Part shown: one piece after another, positions 1 through 8,417 of the stretch
Numbering within the stretch: position 1 is the stretch's first letter
Layout of the letters: the number at the start of each line of letters is the position of its first letter
Origin: JAWBMQ01 sp038828875
GTDB lineage: Archaea > Nanobdellota > Nanobdellia > Woesearchaeales > JAWBMQ01
Reading direction: 5' to 3'
Assembly (NCBI GenBank): GCA_038828875.1
Contig: JAWBMQ010000002.1
Location: 1 to 64,000, forward strand
Length of the DNA stretch: 64,000 nucleotides
Notes under the pieces: model-generated
Database searches by the model: none
What the model was told of the DNA's origin: nothing
The model's input: only the letters and a program-made list of their open reading frames with translations
Position numbers and translations under genes: made by a program

Positions 1-1
1 T

Positions 2-1552
2 AATGATGGTAGTGGAAGTGGATGTCAAGTTACATATTATAAGATAATCAATGATGGTGATAGTTGTGGTAGTACAGGATTTAGTACATACACAGGAGCA
101 TTTAGTGTAAGCTGTGGAGCAGGAAGTGTATGTAGGAAGAGAGTGTGTTATTATAGTGTAGATAATGCAAATAATATAGAGAACACAAATCGTAGTAATG
201 TTTTTATCATTGATAAATCATTCCCGCAAAATTCATATTCAATATTGGAAACAAATGCATACTATAATTCAACGTTAAAAAGATACTTTGCTAATGCAGG
301 AAAGAGATTTGTAATTCAAGTTAATTCCACAGATAATCATAAAATGAAAGAATTAACGTTTATTTTAGCAGATGAAAGATGTAGTGATGTTTATTCATGT
401 GAAAATTCAATAAGAATAAAGTATAATGAGACTAATGTTCTATATGAAAAAACTAATCCATTGTTCAGCATAGTTAATGTAGATCCATATAAATCAGCAG
501 ATAATAAAACATTTTCTATGAACATAACTTTAGATATTTTAGTACATAAAACAGAAACGCCAATAAATTTTACAATATTAGTAAATGGAACGGATTGGAT
601 TGAAAATTCAAATCTAACTAATTTTATAGATAGAAAAATCACAATTTTTAATGGTGGACATACAATTAATGAAGTGGATGAAGTAAATAGTTTTAGGATT
701 GAATCAATTGATTCGACTAAAGAGAATTCAAATATTAATGTTAACGTTAATATTGTATCTCCTTTAGAATTAGCAAGAACAGAGCTCCATTATGCAGTTT
801 CAGATTTATTAATAGATGGTTCCTGTAGTGGAATGTATTCTTCATGGATAAAATCATCAAGTAATACACAGTTATCTGTTGGAGGATTTTCTAATAAATG
901 CATAAAATTGCGTTATTTTGCAGAAGATATTGCAGGAAATATTGTGTTTAAGGAGGATAAGAATTTAATAATTATAAAAGAAGAAGAAACATTAGGACTT
1001 ATTATCAATCAAAATGTTATAGGAACAATTAGATTTTCTCCGATCAACATGATTCCTATTATAAAAGAAATAAGATTAACTTCCACATTTATCGTTAAGC
1101 AAGAAGTTAATTTTTCAGCAATAGTTGAGGATAGTGATGATGATTTATTAAGTTATAATTGGACATTATTAAAGAACAATGCAATTATATACTCTTCAAA
1201 TAAAGAAAAAGATACATATGTTCCTCAAGAGACAGGACAATATTTATTAAATCTTACGATAAACGATTCTAAAGATGAAGTTTCTAGTATAAAATCTTTC
1301 AACATAATGGATTATAATTATTGTTCAGAAGTTGATGATTGTATGATTGTGTCTTGTGATTGTAATTCAGTGGAAGCAGTTAATAAAAATTATGTTAATA
1401 CTTGGTATAATGAAAGAGGATGTAATAAAATTAGTTGTGACTTTAACGATTATGTTTTGTTATGTAATAATAATATTTGTCAAATGGATAGAAATAATGA
1501 ATTTGAACCACCTGTGAGTCCTCCTACCCCTCCATTCGATCCAAGAATATAG
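2..1552 (+). CDS. Secreted/surface multidomain protein, C-terminal part (5' end outside window)
   Basis: The reading frame is open from base 2, so this is the C-terminal part (about 516 residues) of a longer protein; the first ATG at 143 is probably internal. The segment encoded by about 20-180 carries four to five cysteines and a Y-Y-S-x-D motif of the kind seen in repeated Ig-like surface modules. A PKD/cadherin-like module follows at about 1060-1310, with a VEDSDDD turn and a GQYLLNLTIND strand. Then come a cysteine-rich stretch (about 1318-1490, including the CDC motif) and a proline-rich tail (PPVSPPTPPF). No membrane helix is visible in this part. The function is unknown; an extracellular adhesion or scaffold role is inferred from the Ig-like folds and possible disulfides. 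It converges on the next gene, 19 bases away. Confidence 0.75.
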   Translation, partial: NDGSGSGCQVTYYKIINDGDSCGSTGFSTYTGAFSVSCGAGSVCRKRVCYYSVDNANNIENTNRSNVFIIDKSFPQNSYSILETNAYYNSTLKRYFANAGKRFVIQVNSTDNHKMKELTFILADERCSDVYSCENSIRIKYNETNVLYEKTNPLFSIVNVDPYKSADNKTFSMNITLDILVHKTETPINFTILVNGTDWIENSNLTNFIDRKITIFNGGHTINEVDEVNSFRIESIDSTKENSNINVNVNIVSPLELARTELHYAVSDLLIDGSCSGMYSSWIKSSSNTQLSVGGFSNKCIKLRYFAEDIAGNIVFKEDKNLIIIKEEETLGLIINQNVIGTIRFSPINMIPIIKEIRLTSTFIVKQEVNFSAIVEDSDDDLLSYNWTLLKNNAIIYSSNKEKDTYVPQETGQYLLNLTINDSKDEVSSIKSFNIMDYNYCSEVDDCMIVSCDCNSVEAVNKNYVNTWYNERGCNKISCDFNDYVLLCNNNICQMDRNNEFEPPVSPPTPPFDPRI

Positions 1553-1571
1553 AAAAAAATAAAATGAACTT

Positions 1572-3563
1572 TTAACCAATTCTTACTTTCTTTTTAGTAA
1601 TTTCTTTTTCATCACTTACAAAGATTTCGATTTCAGGGATTTTAGTACTATAAACTACTTTGAATTTATTTCCAGTAATTTTTTTACCATTAACGATACT
1701 CCAAATTTCTAAATTATCTTTATCTTCATCCCATGCTATGATTTCAACAAACAAAGTTTTAATATTATTCTTATTAATACTTCTGTTTACTTTCAAATCA
1801 AACTGAGGTTTTCTATTGACATTGATTATTTTTACAGGTAATAATTCTCTCCAACTCAAATTATTATTTTCAAATTCAAAGATCATTATTGCGTTCAAAT
1901 CTCTTGTTGAAATATCAAAATATGGTTTGAAAATCAAAGTGTCATCAACAATGGTTAAATTATAATTTTTCAAAGAGTTTCCATATTCATCTATTAAATC
2001 AAGTATTTTAAAATTATTTTTATAATTGAAGAGCTTATCAAATTTTAAAGTTATAGTTTCATTTTCTTTTGCTTTAATTTCTTTCATCTTTAGATTTTTA
2101 AATTTTGATGATATTACTGAAAAATTAATGTCATATGTTACTTTATCTAGTCTGTCAAAAACTTCAATTTTAGCTGAATATTCTCCAGAACAAAAGTAAG
2201 GGATTCTACTGAAGTATTTTAGATTACATTTTCCATCTAAAGAAATAAGTTTACTTCTTAGATGTTTTACATCTAAACTGTCGTCATCATAAGCAATAAA
2301 GTAAAATTTCTCATTTTCATTAAACACAGTTTTATTCTCTAAGATAGGTAATCTGTTTACATCTAAAATTTTAAGATTTATTTTTTTAACAATTTTGTGA
2401 TTATTATAATCAAAAATTAGCTTGATACTTTCTTTTATAGATGGTCTTAAAAAAGGAAGAATTATTTTTTGATTAACTGTTTCGTAATTAGGTTTAATTT
2501 TTAACTTATAAGATGAATTTTCTGCTAAAATTTCAACATCAACGTTACTTATTATTTCTTTAAGTAAAAGGTTTTCAACGAATTCATAATTCAAATTTAA
2601 CTCTTGATTTTCTAAAATTTCATAATTTTCTTCAGAGAAAATTTCTTTAACTTTCTTATCAACTATAATTAAAATTTCATCCTCTAATACAGTATTATCT
2701 TTAGCATCATTTGCATTAATTAAAATTTTCAATTTTTTGTTATCTAACTCAGAAAAATCTATTTTCTTAATTTTAGTTAGCAATTTGATATCTTTAGAAA
2801 TTTCATCATTATCAGGATCAATAAAGTCATAATTCTTTATGATTGCTTCTAATAATTCTTTTTCGTTAGTGATAATTTGATTTATTATTAAGGTATCATT
2901 TTTCTTAATAATTTCTACTGGTCTGTTAATGTCTTTAACAATGATTTTTATTTCTTTTTCGATACAAACAGTAGTGCAATATGTAACTTTAGTAGAATAC
3001 TCTCCTGATTCGTTGTAAAGGATTGTTTTTTCTAAATTGTTGAAAAATCCACTAACAATGATTTTTCCACCTTCAGGAGAGAATGTGCAATCTAATTTAG
3101 CTTTTTCTCCTTCAGAAAAAACTTGAATATCTTTACAAATCAAAGTAGGAAACATATCAACATCGATAGCAATAATTTTAACATCAATTTCTGTGTAATC
3201 TTTTCCATCGAACAAAATGATTTTTCCATAATAATTTCCTTCTTTTGAAACATAGAATGTTCCATCTTTGTTAAAAGGCTTGGAAAAGATTATGGAAACA
3301 TTATCATTATCAGGATCATAATTTGAGATGTTTAATCTTATCAATTTTCCAACTTTGGCATATATTACTAAATTTTCAGAATCGAAAATTGAAAATAATC
3401 CTCTATTTTGAAAACTTTTTATAAATTCATTTCTAATTTTATAATAATACAATTCTTTTAAAGAAATAATTATTTCCTCTAGTTCATTTGTTTCATTTGC
3501 ATAAGCATAGAAAAAATTTCCAAATAATAATACCAACAAAAGGATACTTAAAATTTTCTTCAT
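1572..3563 (-). CDS. Secreted PKD/cadherin-like multidomain protein
   Basis: This 663-residue protein starts with a typical Sec signal peptide: MKK, then a leucine-rich core, ending near AYANE at about residue 24. The rest is a string of beta-rich modules of 90-110 residues. Several carry the D-x-D-N-D calcium-loop style of PKD/cadherin domains (YDPDNDNVS near residue 82, FIDPDNDEIS near 250, AYDDDSLD near 425, AWDEDKDNLE near 620). There is no C-terminal membrane helix, so it is probably secreted or held non-covalently on the surface. A GAGGGGG-like ribosome site lies just before the start, with a TATA box at 3596-3610. The exact role is unknown; related architectures are common in archaeal envelope proteins. 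Confidence 0.8.
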   Translation of the reverse strand: MKKILSILLLVLLFGNFFYAYANETNELEEIIISLKELYYYKIRNEFIKSFQNRGLFSIFDSENLVIYAKVGKLIRLNISNYDPDNDNVSIIFSKPFNKDGTFYVSKEGNYYGKIILFDGKDYTEIDVKIIAIDVDMFPTLICKDIQVFSEGEKAKLDCTFSPEGGKIIVSGFFNNLEKTILYNESGEYSTKVTYCTTVCIEKEIKIIVKDINRPVEIIKKNDTLIINQIITNEKELLEAIIKNYDFIDPDNDEISKDIKLLTKIKKIDFSELDNKKLKILINANDAKDNTVLEDEILIIVDKKVKEIFSEENYEILENQELNLNYEFVENLLLKEIISNVDVEILAENSSYKLKIKPNYETVNQKIILPFLRPSIKESIKLIFDYNNHKIVKKINLKILDVNRLPILENKTVFNENEKFYFIAYDDDSLDVKHLRSKLISLDGKCNLKYFSRIPYFCSGEYSAKIEVFDRLDKVTYDINFSVISSKFKNLKMKEIKAKENETITLKFDKLFNYKNNFKILDLIDEYGNSLKNYNLTIVDDTLIFKPYFDISTRDLNAIMIFEFENNNLSWRELLPVKIINVNRKPQFDLKVNRSINKNNIKTLFVEIIAWDEDKDNLEIWSIVNGKKITGNKFKVVYSTKIPEIEIFVSDEKEITKKKVRIG

Positions 3564-3595
3564 AATCCCCCTCTTTTATCTATTGAGCAGTAGTT

Positions 3596-3610
3596 ATTAT
3601 TTAAATATTT
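3596..3610 (-). promoter_or_regulatory. TATA box for the minus-strand PKD-like gene
   Basis: The minus-strand A/T run AAATATTTAAATAAT lies about 40 bases before the start codon at 3563. That leaves a short leader that includes a purine-rich AGAGGGG ribosome site. It is divergent to the S8e promoter. Confidence 0.45.
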
Positions 3611-3695
3611 TTCTAAAAAAGAATTTTAAGCTTTATTTATTTGATTATTTATTTTAATTATTATTGAGCACAGATTTTAATTTTTTATTTTGAAA

Positions 3696-3708
3696 AAATT
3701 TATAAATA
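3696..3708 (+). promoter_or_regulatory. TATA box of the S8e-LSm-L37e operon
   Basis: AAATTTATAAATA is a textbook archaeal TATA element. Placing the transcript start about 26 bases downstream (near 3729) gives a leader of about 27 bases. The leader contains the AAAGGTGAT ribosome site just before the ATG at 3756. Confidence 0.65.
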
Positions 3709-3755
3709 CACTATAACTCCTTAAGATGTACTTAGCTTTATAAAAAGGTGATTTA

Positions 3756-4133
3756 ATGATTACTCAAGCAAGATCTAAAAGAAAATATACCGGTAAAAAA
3801 TATTTGAAATATAAGAAAAAAAAGCTATATGAAAAAGGCAGTAATCCAACTCATACTAAATTAGGTCCAACTAAGAGAAAGGTCGAAAGAGTTAAATTTG
3901 GAAATTATAAAGTAAGATTACTTAATGATGAATTTGTAAATGTTGCTGTTGATGGAAAGGTAAAGAAAGTTAAAATATTGAATGTTATTGAAAATCAAGC
4001 AGATAAACAATTGGTAAGACAAAATGTTATAACTAAGGGAGCAATAGTAAAAACCGAATTAGGATTAGTTAAAATAACTTCAAGACCAGGGCAGGTGGGA
4101 GTTATTAATGGTGTTTTAATTAAGAAAGAATAA
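3756..4133 (+). CDS. rps8e: 30S ribosomal protein S8e
   Basis: This 125-residue protein matches archaeal S8e in length and order of motifs. It has a basic N-terminus (ARSKRKYTG), the central GPTKRKVERVKFGNYKVRLL segment and a C-terminal half ending in TSRPGQVGVINGVLI. S8e is a component of the small ribosomal subunit in archaea and eukaryotes and is absent from bacteria, which supports the archaeal assignment. The start is set by the GGTGA ribosome site. It is followed, 20 bases later, by the LSm gene and then L37e, a translation/RNA operon. Confidence 0.95.
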   Translation: MITQARSKRKYTGKKYLKYKKKKLYEKGSNPTHTKLGPTKRKVERVKFGNYKVRLLNDEFVNVAVDGKVKKVKILNVIENQADKQLVRQNVITKGAIVKTELGLVKITSRPGQVGVINGVLIKKE

Positions 4134-4153
4134 AAACAAAAATGGTGATAAAA

Positions 4154-4387
4154 ATGAATGAAGAATTACCAAGACCAATGGATACGTTAAACGGTGCAAG
4201 GAATAAGAGAGTACTTATAATTTTGAAAAATGGTAGAGAATTAGTAGGCATTTTGAGAGCTTTTGATGTGCACATTAACTGTGCTTTAGATGATGCTCAA
4301 GAATTTGATAATGGTGAATTAAAAAGAAAGTTAGGTAAAGTTTTCATCAGAGGAGATACAATACTTTATATTGTACCATCAGAATAA
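4154..4387 (+). CDS. LSm (Sm-like archaeal) RNA-binding protein
   Basis: This 77-residue protein covers the whole Sm fold. The Sm1 motif (KNGRELVGILRAFDVHINCALDDA) spans about residues 25-48, and the Sm2 motif is FIRGDTILYIVP near the C-terminus. Archaeal Sm-like proteins form hexa- or heptameric rings that bind oligo-U RNA. I start it at the ATG at 4154 because GGTGA sits directly before it; an upstream in-frame start at 4142 would put that site inside the gene. The next gene is L37e, the usual LSm-L37e pairing in archaea. Confidence 0.93.
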   Translation: MNEELPRPMDTLNGARNKRVLIILKNGRELVGILRAFDVHINCALDDAQEFDNGELKRKLGKVFIRGDTILYIVPSE

Positions 4388-4399
4388 AAAGGTGATTAA

Positions 4400-4570
4400 A
4401 TGAAAGGAACTCCTTCAATGGGTAGAAAAAATAAAGGAAGAACACATACAAGATGTAGAAGATGTGGAAAAATAAGTTTTCATGTTACTAAAAGAGTTTG
4501 TGCTTCTTGTGGATTTGGAAAAAGTAAAAGAGTAAGAAGTTATGCATGGATTGACAAGAAAATCATTTAA
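4400..4570 (+). CDS. rpl37e: 50S ribosomal protein L37e
   Basis: This 56-residue protein begins MKGTPSMGRKNKGRTHTRC. It carries the zinc-ribbon pair CRRC (residues 19-22) and CASC (residues 34-37) of L37e, followed by a basic tail. It binds 23S rRNA in the large subunit. A GGTGA ribosome site lies 5 bases before the start, and the gene follows the LSm stop codon by 12 bases, so the three genes S8e, LSm and L37e are read as one operon. A T-rich tract right after the stop probably terminates it. Confidence 0.95.
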   Translation: MKGTPSMGRKNKGRTHTRCRRCGKISFHVTKRVCASCGFGKSKRVRSYAWIDKKII

Positions 4571-4582
4571 TTTTTTTGTTTT

Positions 4583-5524
4583 CTATTCTTCAATTGATAT
4601 AAAAATTATTGTTATGAATTTTTCTTTACATTTTTTAGCTTCAGTTAGAATTCCATTCACTTCAGAAAGTTTGCATTTCTTAATAACATAAAAATGCTGA
4701 TCTAATTCAGAATATTCTAAATCGTAAAATTTATTTTGTTTGGCTAGTTTAGGATTTTCATTTGTTAAGTGAATAATTAAATTCCAAACTATGTTTTTTT
4801 TATCAATTGTTACCATTCTTTTCTTAATCTCACTTAAGATGTTAATCTTTTTCTGAATGAAAATCTCTGAAGAATAATTTATGGGTTTCACTGAAATTCC
4901 ACTAAGGAATCTAGCTCCATCATCATAAATCAATGCATCTTTTTTATAAGTATAAAACATTAAATCTAACTTAATCAATTTTTTAACATCATCTAAAGTT
5001 CTAACATTATCACTTACGCAGAAATCAAGGAATATTTTCAAATCATTTATATTTTTTTCAATATTGAAATTTTTTATTATTATTAAATCTACTTGTTTTC
5101 TAAACCTTTCTAATACTTTCTTGTTTAAGTTAAGTTGTTTTGTTTTTGATAAAGAAATTGGTTTTTTCAGGTAAATCTCTGTTAATGTAGATGCAACAAA
5201 ATGAACATTGTCTGATTTATTTGGAATTAAAATTATGAATTTATTTATATTAGGATTCTTTAATATTGTAGGAATTGCTAAATTTAATCCATAAACAGTT
5301 CTAATCATCCCTAAAACACTGCAAAATCCTCCTACTTCTTTTACAATTTTTTCAAAGAAATTGTTTGCTTTTTCATCATCATAAAGCCAGCTATAAACAA
5401 TGCCTAATGCAACGTTGCTTAAAGGATTTCCGAAAACAACATCGTTATTTTGTTCTTCTTTCCATACGAAATCCACCTTAAATCTTTCCTGATTCTCAAT
5501 TTTTTTCAACGAAATTTTTTTCAT
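4583..5524 (-). CDS. Conserved hypothetical, MtrA/DUF4346-like segment
   Basis: This is a 313-residue soluble protein. The segment encoded at about 5200-5330 (residues 66-108) contains IRTVYGLNLAIPTILKNPNI followed by a hydrophobic strand KFIILIP. It resembles the 'xxNxGIEKxxxNxxxNPNIRFLIL' core of tetrahydromethanopterin S-methyltransferase subunit A and DUF4346 proteins, a domain also found outside methanogenesis. No other Mtr subunit or methanogenesis gene is in view, so a methyltransferase role is not implied. The second half is helical and unassigned. Weak resemblance; function unknown. Confidence 0.4.
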   Translation of the reverse strand: MKKISLKKIENQERFKVDFVWKEEQNNDVVFGNPLSNVALGIVYSWLYDDEKANNFFEKIVKEVGGFCSVLGMIRTVYGLNLAIPTILKNPNINKFIILIPNKSDNVHFVASTLTEIYLKKPISLSKTKQLNLNKKVLERFRKQVDLIIIKNFNIEKNINDLKIFLDFCVSDNVRTLDDVKKLIKLDLMFYTYKKDALIYDDGARFLSGISVKPINYSSEIFIQKKINILSEIKKRMVTIDKKNIVWNLIIHLTNENPKLAKQNKFYDLEYSELDQHFYVIKKCKLSEVNGILTEAKKCKEKFITIIFISIEE

Positions 5525-5596
5525 AGATTTTTGAACATAAATTCTGTTTAAATATTTTTCAATTAAGATAAAAATCTAAAAATTCAAAAATCAAAA

Positions 5597-5607
5597 AAAT
5601 TTATAAT
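5597..5607 (+). promoter_or_regulatory. TATA box of the CCA-adding enzyme gene
   Basis: AAATTTATAAT is centred about 27 bases before the ATG at 5630. The predicted transcript therefore starts at or next to the start codon, and there is no ribosome site, which fits a leaderless mRNA. Confidence 0.65.
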
Positions 5608-5629
5608 ATCTTAATAGTTTAAATGTACA

Positions 5630-6898
5630 ATGACAAATGATGTTCAAAAAATCTACGAAGAGGCTTTGAATAAATTTGTATATACTGATAAAGATTTAGC
5701 AAAGGTAGAAGAATTTATGAAAAAAGTGAAAGAAATTTTAGATAACGAAGTTAAAAATCTAAAGTTAGATGTTGAAGTTTTTCTTGGAGGAAGTGCTGCC
5801 AAAAGAACATTTTCTAAACAATTTGATTTGGATGTTTTTATAAGATTTAAGAAGTTGAAAAAGAATTTATCAGATAAATGTGAGCTTATTCTCAAAAATT
5901 TGAAGCAAAAAAAGATTATAATGGATTATGATAGAATTCATGGTTCAAGAGATTATTTTAAAACTTTTATTGATGGAATTAAGATCGAAATAGTACCTAT
6001 AAAATACATAAATTTTCCTGAAGAAGCAGAAAATATTACAGATGTTAGTCCTTTTCATGTTAATTGGTTTAAATCGGTTTCTAATGAAAAAATTTGCAAA
6101 GATGTCGTTCTTTTAAAAACATTCTTAAAGGCAAATCGTCTTTATGGTGCAGAAACTTTTCGAAAAGGAATTTCAGGTTATGTTTGCGAAATCTTAGTGG
6201 TTTATTTTGGAAGCTTCATTAAAGTTATTGAATTTTTATCAAACACTAAAAAAGATATAGTAATTGATCTTGAAAGATACTATGATTCTAAAACCTATGA
6301 AGAAGTTGTAAAAATTCTTGGAGAATCTAAAAAAGGACCCTTGATAGTTATAGATCCTTTAGATAAAAATAGAAATGCTGCAGCAGCTTTTAGCTATGAA
6401 AATTTCGAAAAGTTAAAGCAAGTTTGCAATAATTTTTTACAAAATCCTAGCATTGATTTTTTCAACAAAAAGCCATTGCTGAATTTGGAAAAACCATTTT
6501 ATTATTTTAAGTTGAAAATGCCCAAAGGAAATGATGACGCAACTTCTACTTATTTAGTAGTTTATTTTAAAAAGTTGTACAATTTTTTAAAGGAAAAAGA
6601 TTTTGAGCCAGAATTGATGGAATATGATTTTGATTTTGACAAAAGGATTGCTGAATTTGTAATAAAAGCAAAGAAGAATTTAGATAGGATTAAAATTATT
6701 AAGGGACCTCCATTGTATTTATCTGAAGATGTTGCTAACTTTAAAAGAAAATACAGCTTAACTTTTGAAGAGAATTCAAGAATATATGGAAAAGTTGAAA
6801 GGAAATTAGTTGATTCTGAAGATGCAATAAACTTATTCTTAGAGAATCATAAACTTAGAGAGGATTTTTCTTTGATAGAATTTACTTATTTTAATTAA
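5630..6898 (+). CDS. cca: CCA tRNA nucleotidyltransferase, archaeal class I
   Basis: This enzyme adds C, C and A to tRNA 3' ends using CTP and ATP. The 422-residue length is close to the roughly 440 usual for archaeal class I enzymes. The nucleotidyltransferase signature is clear: GGSAAKRT at residues 53-60, then FDLDVF with the two metal-binding aspartates D66 and D68. The third acidic residue lies in IKIEIVPI after GSRDYFK. The C-terminal half carries the helical and tail domains. The need for it is visible locally: both tRNA genes in the window lack an encoded CCA, and tRNA-Ala lies directly after its stop on the other strand. Leaderless promoter. Confidence 0.92.
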   Translation: MTNDVQKIYEEALNKFVYTDKDLAKVEEFMKKVKEILDNEVKNLKLDVEVFLGGSAAKRTFSKQFDLDVFIRFKKLKKNLSDKCELILKNLKQKKIIMDYDRIHGSRDYFKTFIDGIKIEIVPIKYINFPEEAENITDVSPFHVNWFKSVSNEKICKDVVLLKTFLKANRLYGAETFRKGISGYVCEILVVYFGSFIKVIEFLSNTKKDIVIDLERYYDSKTYEEVVKILGESKKGPLIVIDPLDKNRNAAAAFSYENFEKLKQVCNNFLQNPSIDFFNKKPLLNLEKPFYYFKLKMPKGNDDATSTYLVVYFKKLYNFLKEKDFEPELMEYDFDFDKRIAEFVIKAKKNLDRIKIIKGPPLYLSEDVANFKRKYSLTFEENSRIYGKVERKLVDSEDAINLFLENHKLREDFSLIEFTYFN

Positions 6899-6903
6899 AA
6901 TAA

Positions 6904-6976
6904 TGGACCGGGCGGGATTCGAACCCGCTGCCTCCGCCTTGCAAGGGCGGCGCTCTACCAACTGAGCTACCGGCCC
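6904..6976 (-). tRNA. tRNA-Ala (anticodon TGC)
   Basis: On the minus strand the 73 bases fold as a complete cloverleaf. The 7-bp acceptor stem is GGGCCGG/CCGGUCC with one G-U pair. The D-arm is GCUC...GAGC, and the anticodon stem is CGCCC/GGGCG around CUUGCAAG with anticodon UGC. The T-arm contains GGUUCGAAUCC, and the discriminator is A. CCA is not encoded. A 62-residue open frame over the same bases is an artefact of the tRNA sequence. Confidence 0.96.
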
Positions 6977-7020
6977 ATAATAAAAAATAAAGGAAAAACT
7001 TATTTTTATAAAATTTTCTT

Positions 7021-7254
7021 TTAGCAATGTTCGTTAGCAGCATTTAACATTTCAATTAATGCTTCACTTTCTTCTTTTGTTAATCTGCCTAGTTTTGCGA
7101 AACTCCAGCCATTGTTGTTTTTATTGCTTCTGCTAATTTGTATTTTAGGAGTTCCGTTGTTGTAACTTCTTACTGAAACTATGATCTTAGTTCTTCCTTT
7201 GAATACTCGTTCCTCATTCCAAATTTCTTTATCCAGTTCTGAGTTGAATTCCAT
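7021..7254 (-). CDS. Small PC4/YdbC-like nucleic-acid-binding protein
   Basis: This is a 77-residue protein. The core TKIIVSVRSYNNGTPKIQIS, then a short loop and FAKLGRLTKEESEALIEML, resembles the PC4/YdbC fold. That fold has an antiparallel sheet with the 'SWNGxxPKxxIR' type strand, then 'KGITLxxEEAxAL' and a C-terminal helix. Members bind single-stranded DNA and act in transcription or repair. The match is from motif order only. The gene ends 45 bases from tRNA-Ala and is read in the same direction. Confidence 0.5.
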   Translation of the reverse strand: MEFNSELDKEIWNEERVFKGRTKIIVSVRSYNNGTPKIQISRSNKNNNGWSFAKLGRLTKEESEALIEMLNAANEHC

Positions 7255-7429
7255 GTTGTAGTTTTAGAATTATCAACTATTTATAACGTTTTTCATTTTT
7301 GATTTTTCTTTTTTGGTTTTTTTTATCTTTTCAATTTCTGAAAAAATTCATAAAACAGCCACATAAATCGAAAAATATATATATTACAAAATACAAAGAA
7401 ATAATAACCAATTTAATAGGTGAGAAAAA

Positions 7430-7768
7430 ATGGAAGGAAGAAAAAGATATTTTGTGTTATTGGATGACAAAGGTAATGAATTAGGAATCTACACTGGAAG
7501 AATTCCAAGACAAGCTGCATTAAAAGCAGCAAACAAGGGATATACAAAAATCATCTTAAGAGAAAGAGGAACAAAGAAATTGCACATTTATCAAGGTAGC
7601 AGAAAGCAAGTTCCAGCTCCAGCAGATAGACCAAAATGGATGCCAGCAAAGATTTGGAAGCCTTCTGTAAAGAAAATTGAAACTAAGAAATTAGATGAAG
7701 GAAAAAAGAAAGTAGAAAAGAAAGCAAAGAAACCAGCAAAGAAAGTAGCAAAAAAAGCTAAGAAATAA
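7430..7768 (+). CDS. Chromosomal protein MC1 family with lysine-rich tail
   Basis: The first ~83 residues match archaeal MC1, a monomeric DNA-bending chromosomal protein. They include the IYTGRIPRQAALKAANKGYT segment, IILRERGT, then HIYQGSRKQVPAP and PKWMPAKIWKPSV. Residues 84-112 form a tail of repeated KK-A/P units (KKAKKPAKKVAKKAKK), like histone H1 tails and longer than in the MC1 proteins I know. A GGTGA ribosome site precedes the ATG at 7430, which fixes the start. Probably an abundant nucleoid protein. No histone gene is seen in this window. Confidence 0.93.
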   Translation: MEGRKRYFVLLDDKGNELGIYTGRIPRQAALKAANKGYTKIILRERGTKKLHIYQGSRKQVPAPADRPKWMPAKIWKPSVKKIETKKLDEGKKKVEKKAKKPAKKVAKKAKK

Positions 7769-7812
7769 AGTTCTTTAATTTTTATTTTTCTTTTCTCTTT
7801 TTAATTTTTGTT
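7769..7812 (+). terminator. T-rich tract after MC1
   Basis: A run of T-tracts (TTTTTATTTTTCTTTTCTCTTT and more) directly after the MC1 stop fits an archaeal oligo-T transcription terminator. It separates MC1 from the membrane-protein cluster that starts at 7868. Confidence 0.45.
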
Positions 7813-7830
7813 TCTTTTCTGTTGATAACA

Positions 7831-7842
7831 AAATTTATAAAC
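7831..7842 (+). promoter_or_regulatory. TATA box at the head of the membrane-protein cluster
   Basis: AAATTTATAAAC is centred about 31 bases before the ATG at 7868, giving a leader of only a few bases. It is the only clear promoter before a run of tightly packed genes reaching at least 15.8 kb. Confidence 0.6.
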
Positions 7843-7867
7843 TAAAAGATAAAAATAAGAATTTGTA

Positions 7868-8413
7868 ATGAAAAAAGCGGTTGACTTTAAGTTTATTGTT
7901 GGATTAATTATCATGGTTATTCTTTTGGCTATTGTATTGATGGTATTTTTAAATCCATTAAAATCTTCAGCAAAAAATGCATTTGATAGCAGTAGAGAAG
8001 CATCTCAAAAACTTGAGGAGCAGTTTGTTGATAAAGTAAAATGCATAAATTTTTTAGATGTCAATTTGTTAAGTATTTCTTCTTCAGATGTTAATAATTT
8101 GGATTACGTTATAAATCGAAATTTCGTGCATATAAAAGAAAATTGCACGCAAAATCCAAACAAATGTGAAATGTTAAAAACAAAGATGAAATTATATTGT
8201 AAAGAATTTAACTTTAAGAGAATTGGTTTAGAAGATATTTCTAAAACTAGCAACAAATATACTTGTTTTCAAACTTCTAGTTGTAATCTTGTAGATCAAT
8301 CCACGAGTTGTTCTGTAGGGTCAGGAAGTTCAGGTACAGGTGATGAAATTTACTTTATTAAGATTATTCCAGGCACAAACAATTATTTTGCTATAACTGC
8401 TAAAAAAAGGTGA
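7868..8413 (+). CDS. Membrane-anchored cysteine-containing protein, prepilin-like N-terminus
   Basis: This 181-residue protein starts MKKAVDFKF, followed by one 23-residue hydrophobic helix (about residues 10-32). The remaining ~150 residues are predicted outside the membrane and contain about nine cysteines, enough for several disulfides. The K-K-A before the hydrophobic stretch matches the signature shared by most proteins of this cluster and resembles a class III (prepilin) signal. A Ser/Gly-rich stretch (GSGSSGTGD) lies near residue 155. It is the first gene of the cluster, close to a TATA box. I recognise no homologous family; a minor pilin-like or envelope subunit is an inference. Confidence 0.7.
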   Translation: MKKAVDFKFIVGLIIMVILLAIVLMVFLNPLKSSAKNAFDSSREASQKLEEQFVDKVKCINFLDVNLLSISSSDVNNLDYVINRNFVHIKENCTQNPNKCEMLKTKMKLYCKEFNFKRIGLEDISKTSNKYTCFQTSSCNLVDQSTSCSVGSGSSGTGDEIYFIKIIPGTNNYFAITAKKR

Positions 8414-8417
8414 GGTT

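Noticed and set aside
4583..5524. Assignment as a genuine methanogenesis subunit (MtrA)
   Set aside because: Only one motif-level resemblance and no other Mtr or methanogenesis gene; kept as a low-confidence fold resemblance.
6839..7027. A 62-codon minus-strand frame containing a GPVAQLVERRPCKAEAAGSNPA-like peptide
   Set aside because: The peptide is the familiar translation of a tRNA gene; the frame is explained by tRNA-Ala at 6904-6976.
7299..7484. A 61-codon plus-strand frame upstream of MC1
   Set aside because: It overlaps the MC1 start in another frame and covers the T-rich promoter region; the translation is F/K-rich noise.
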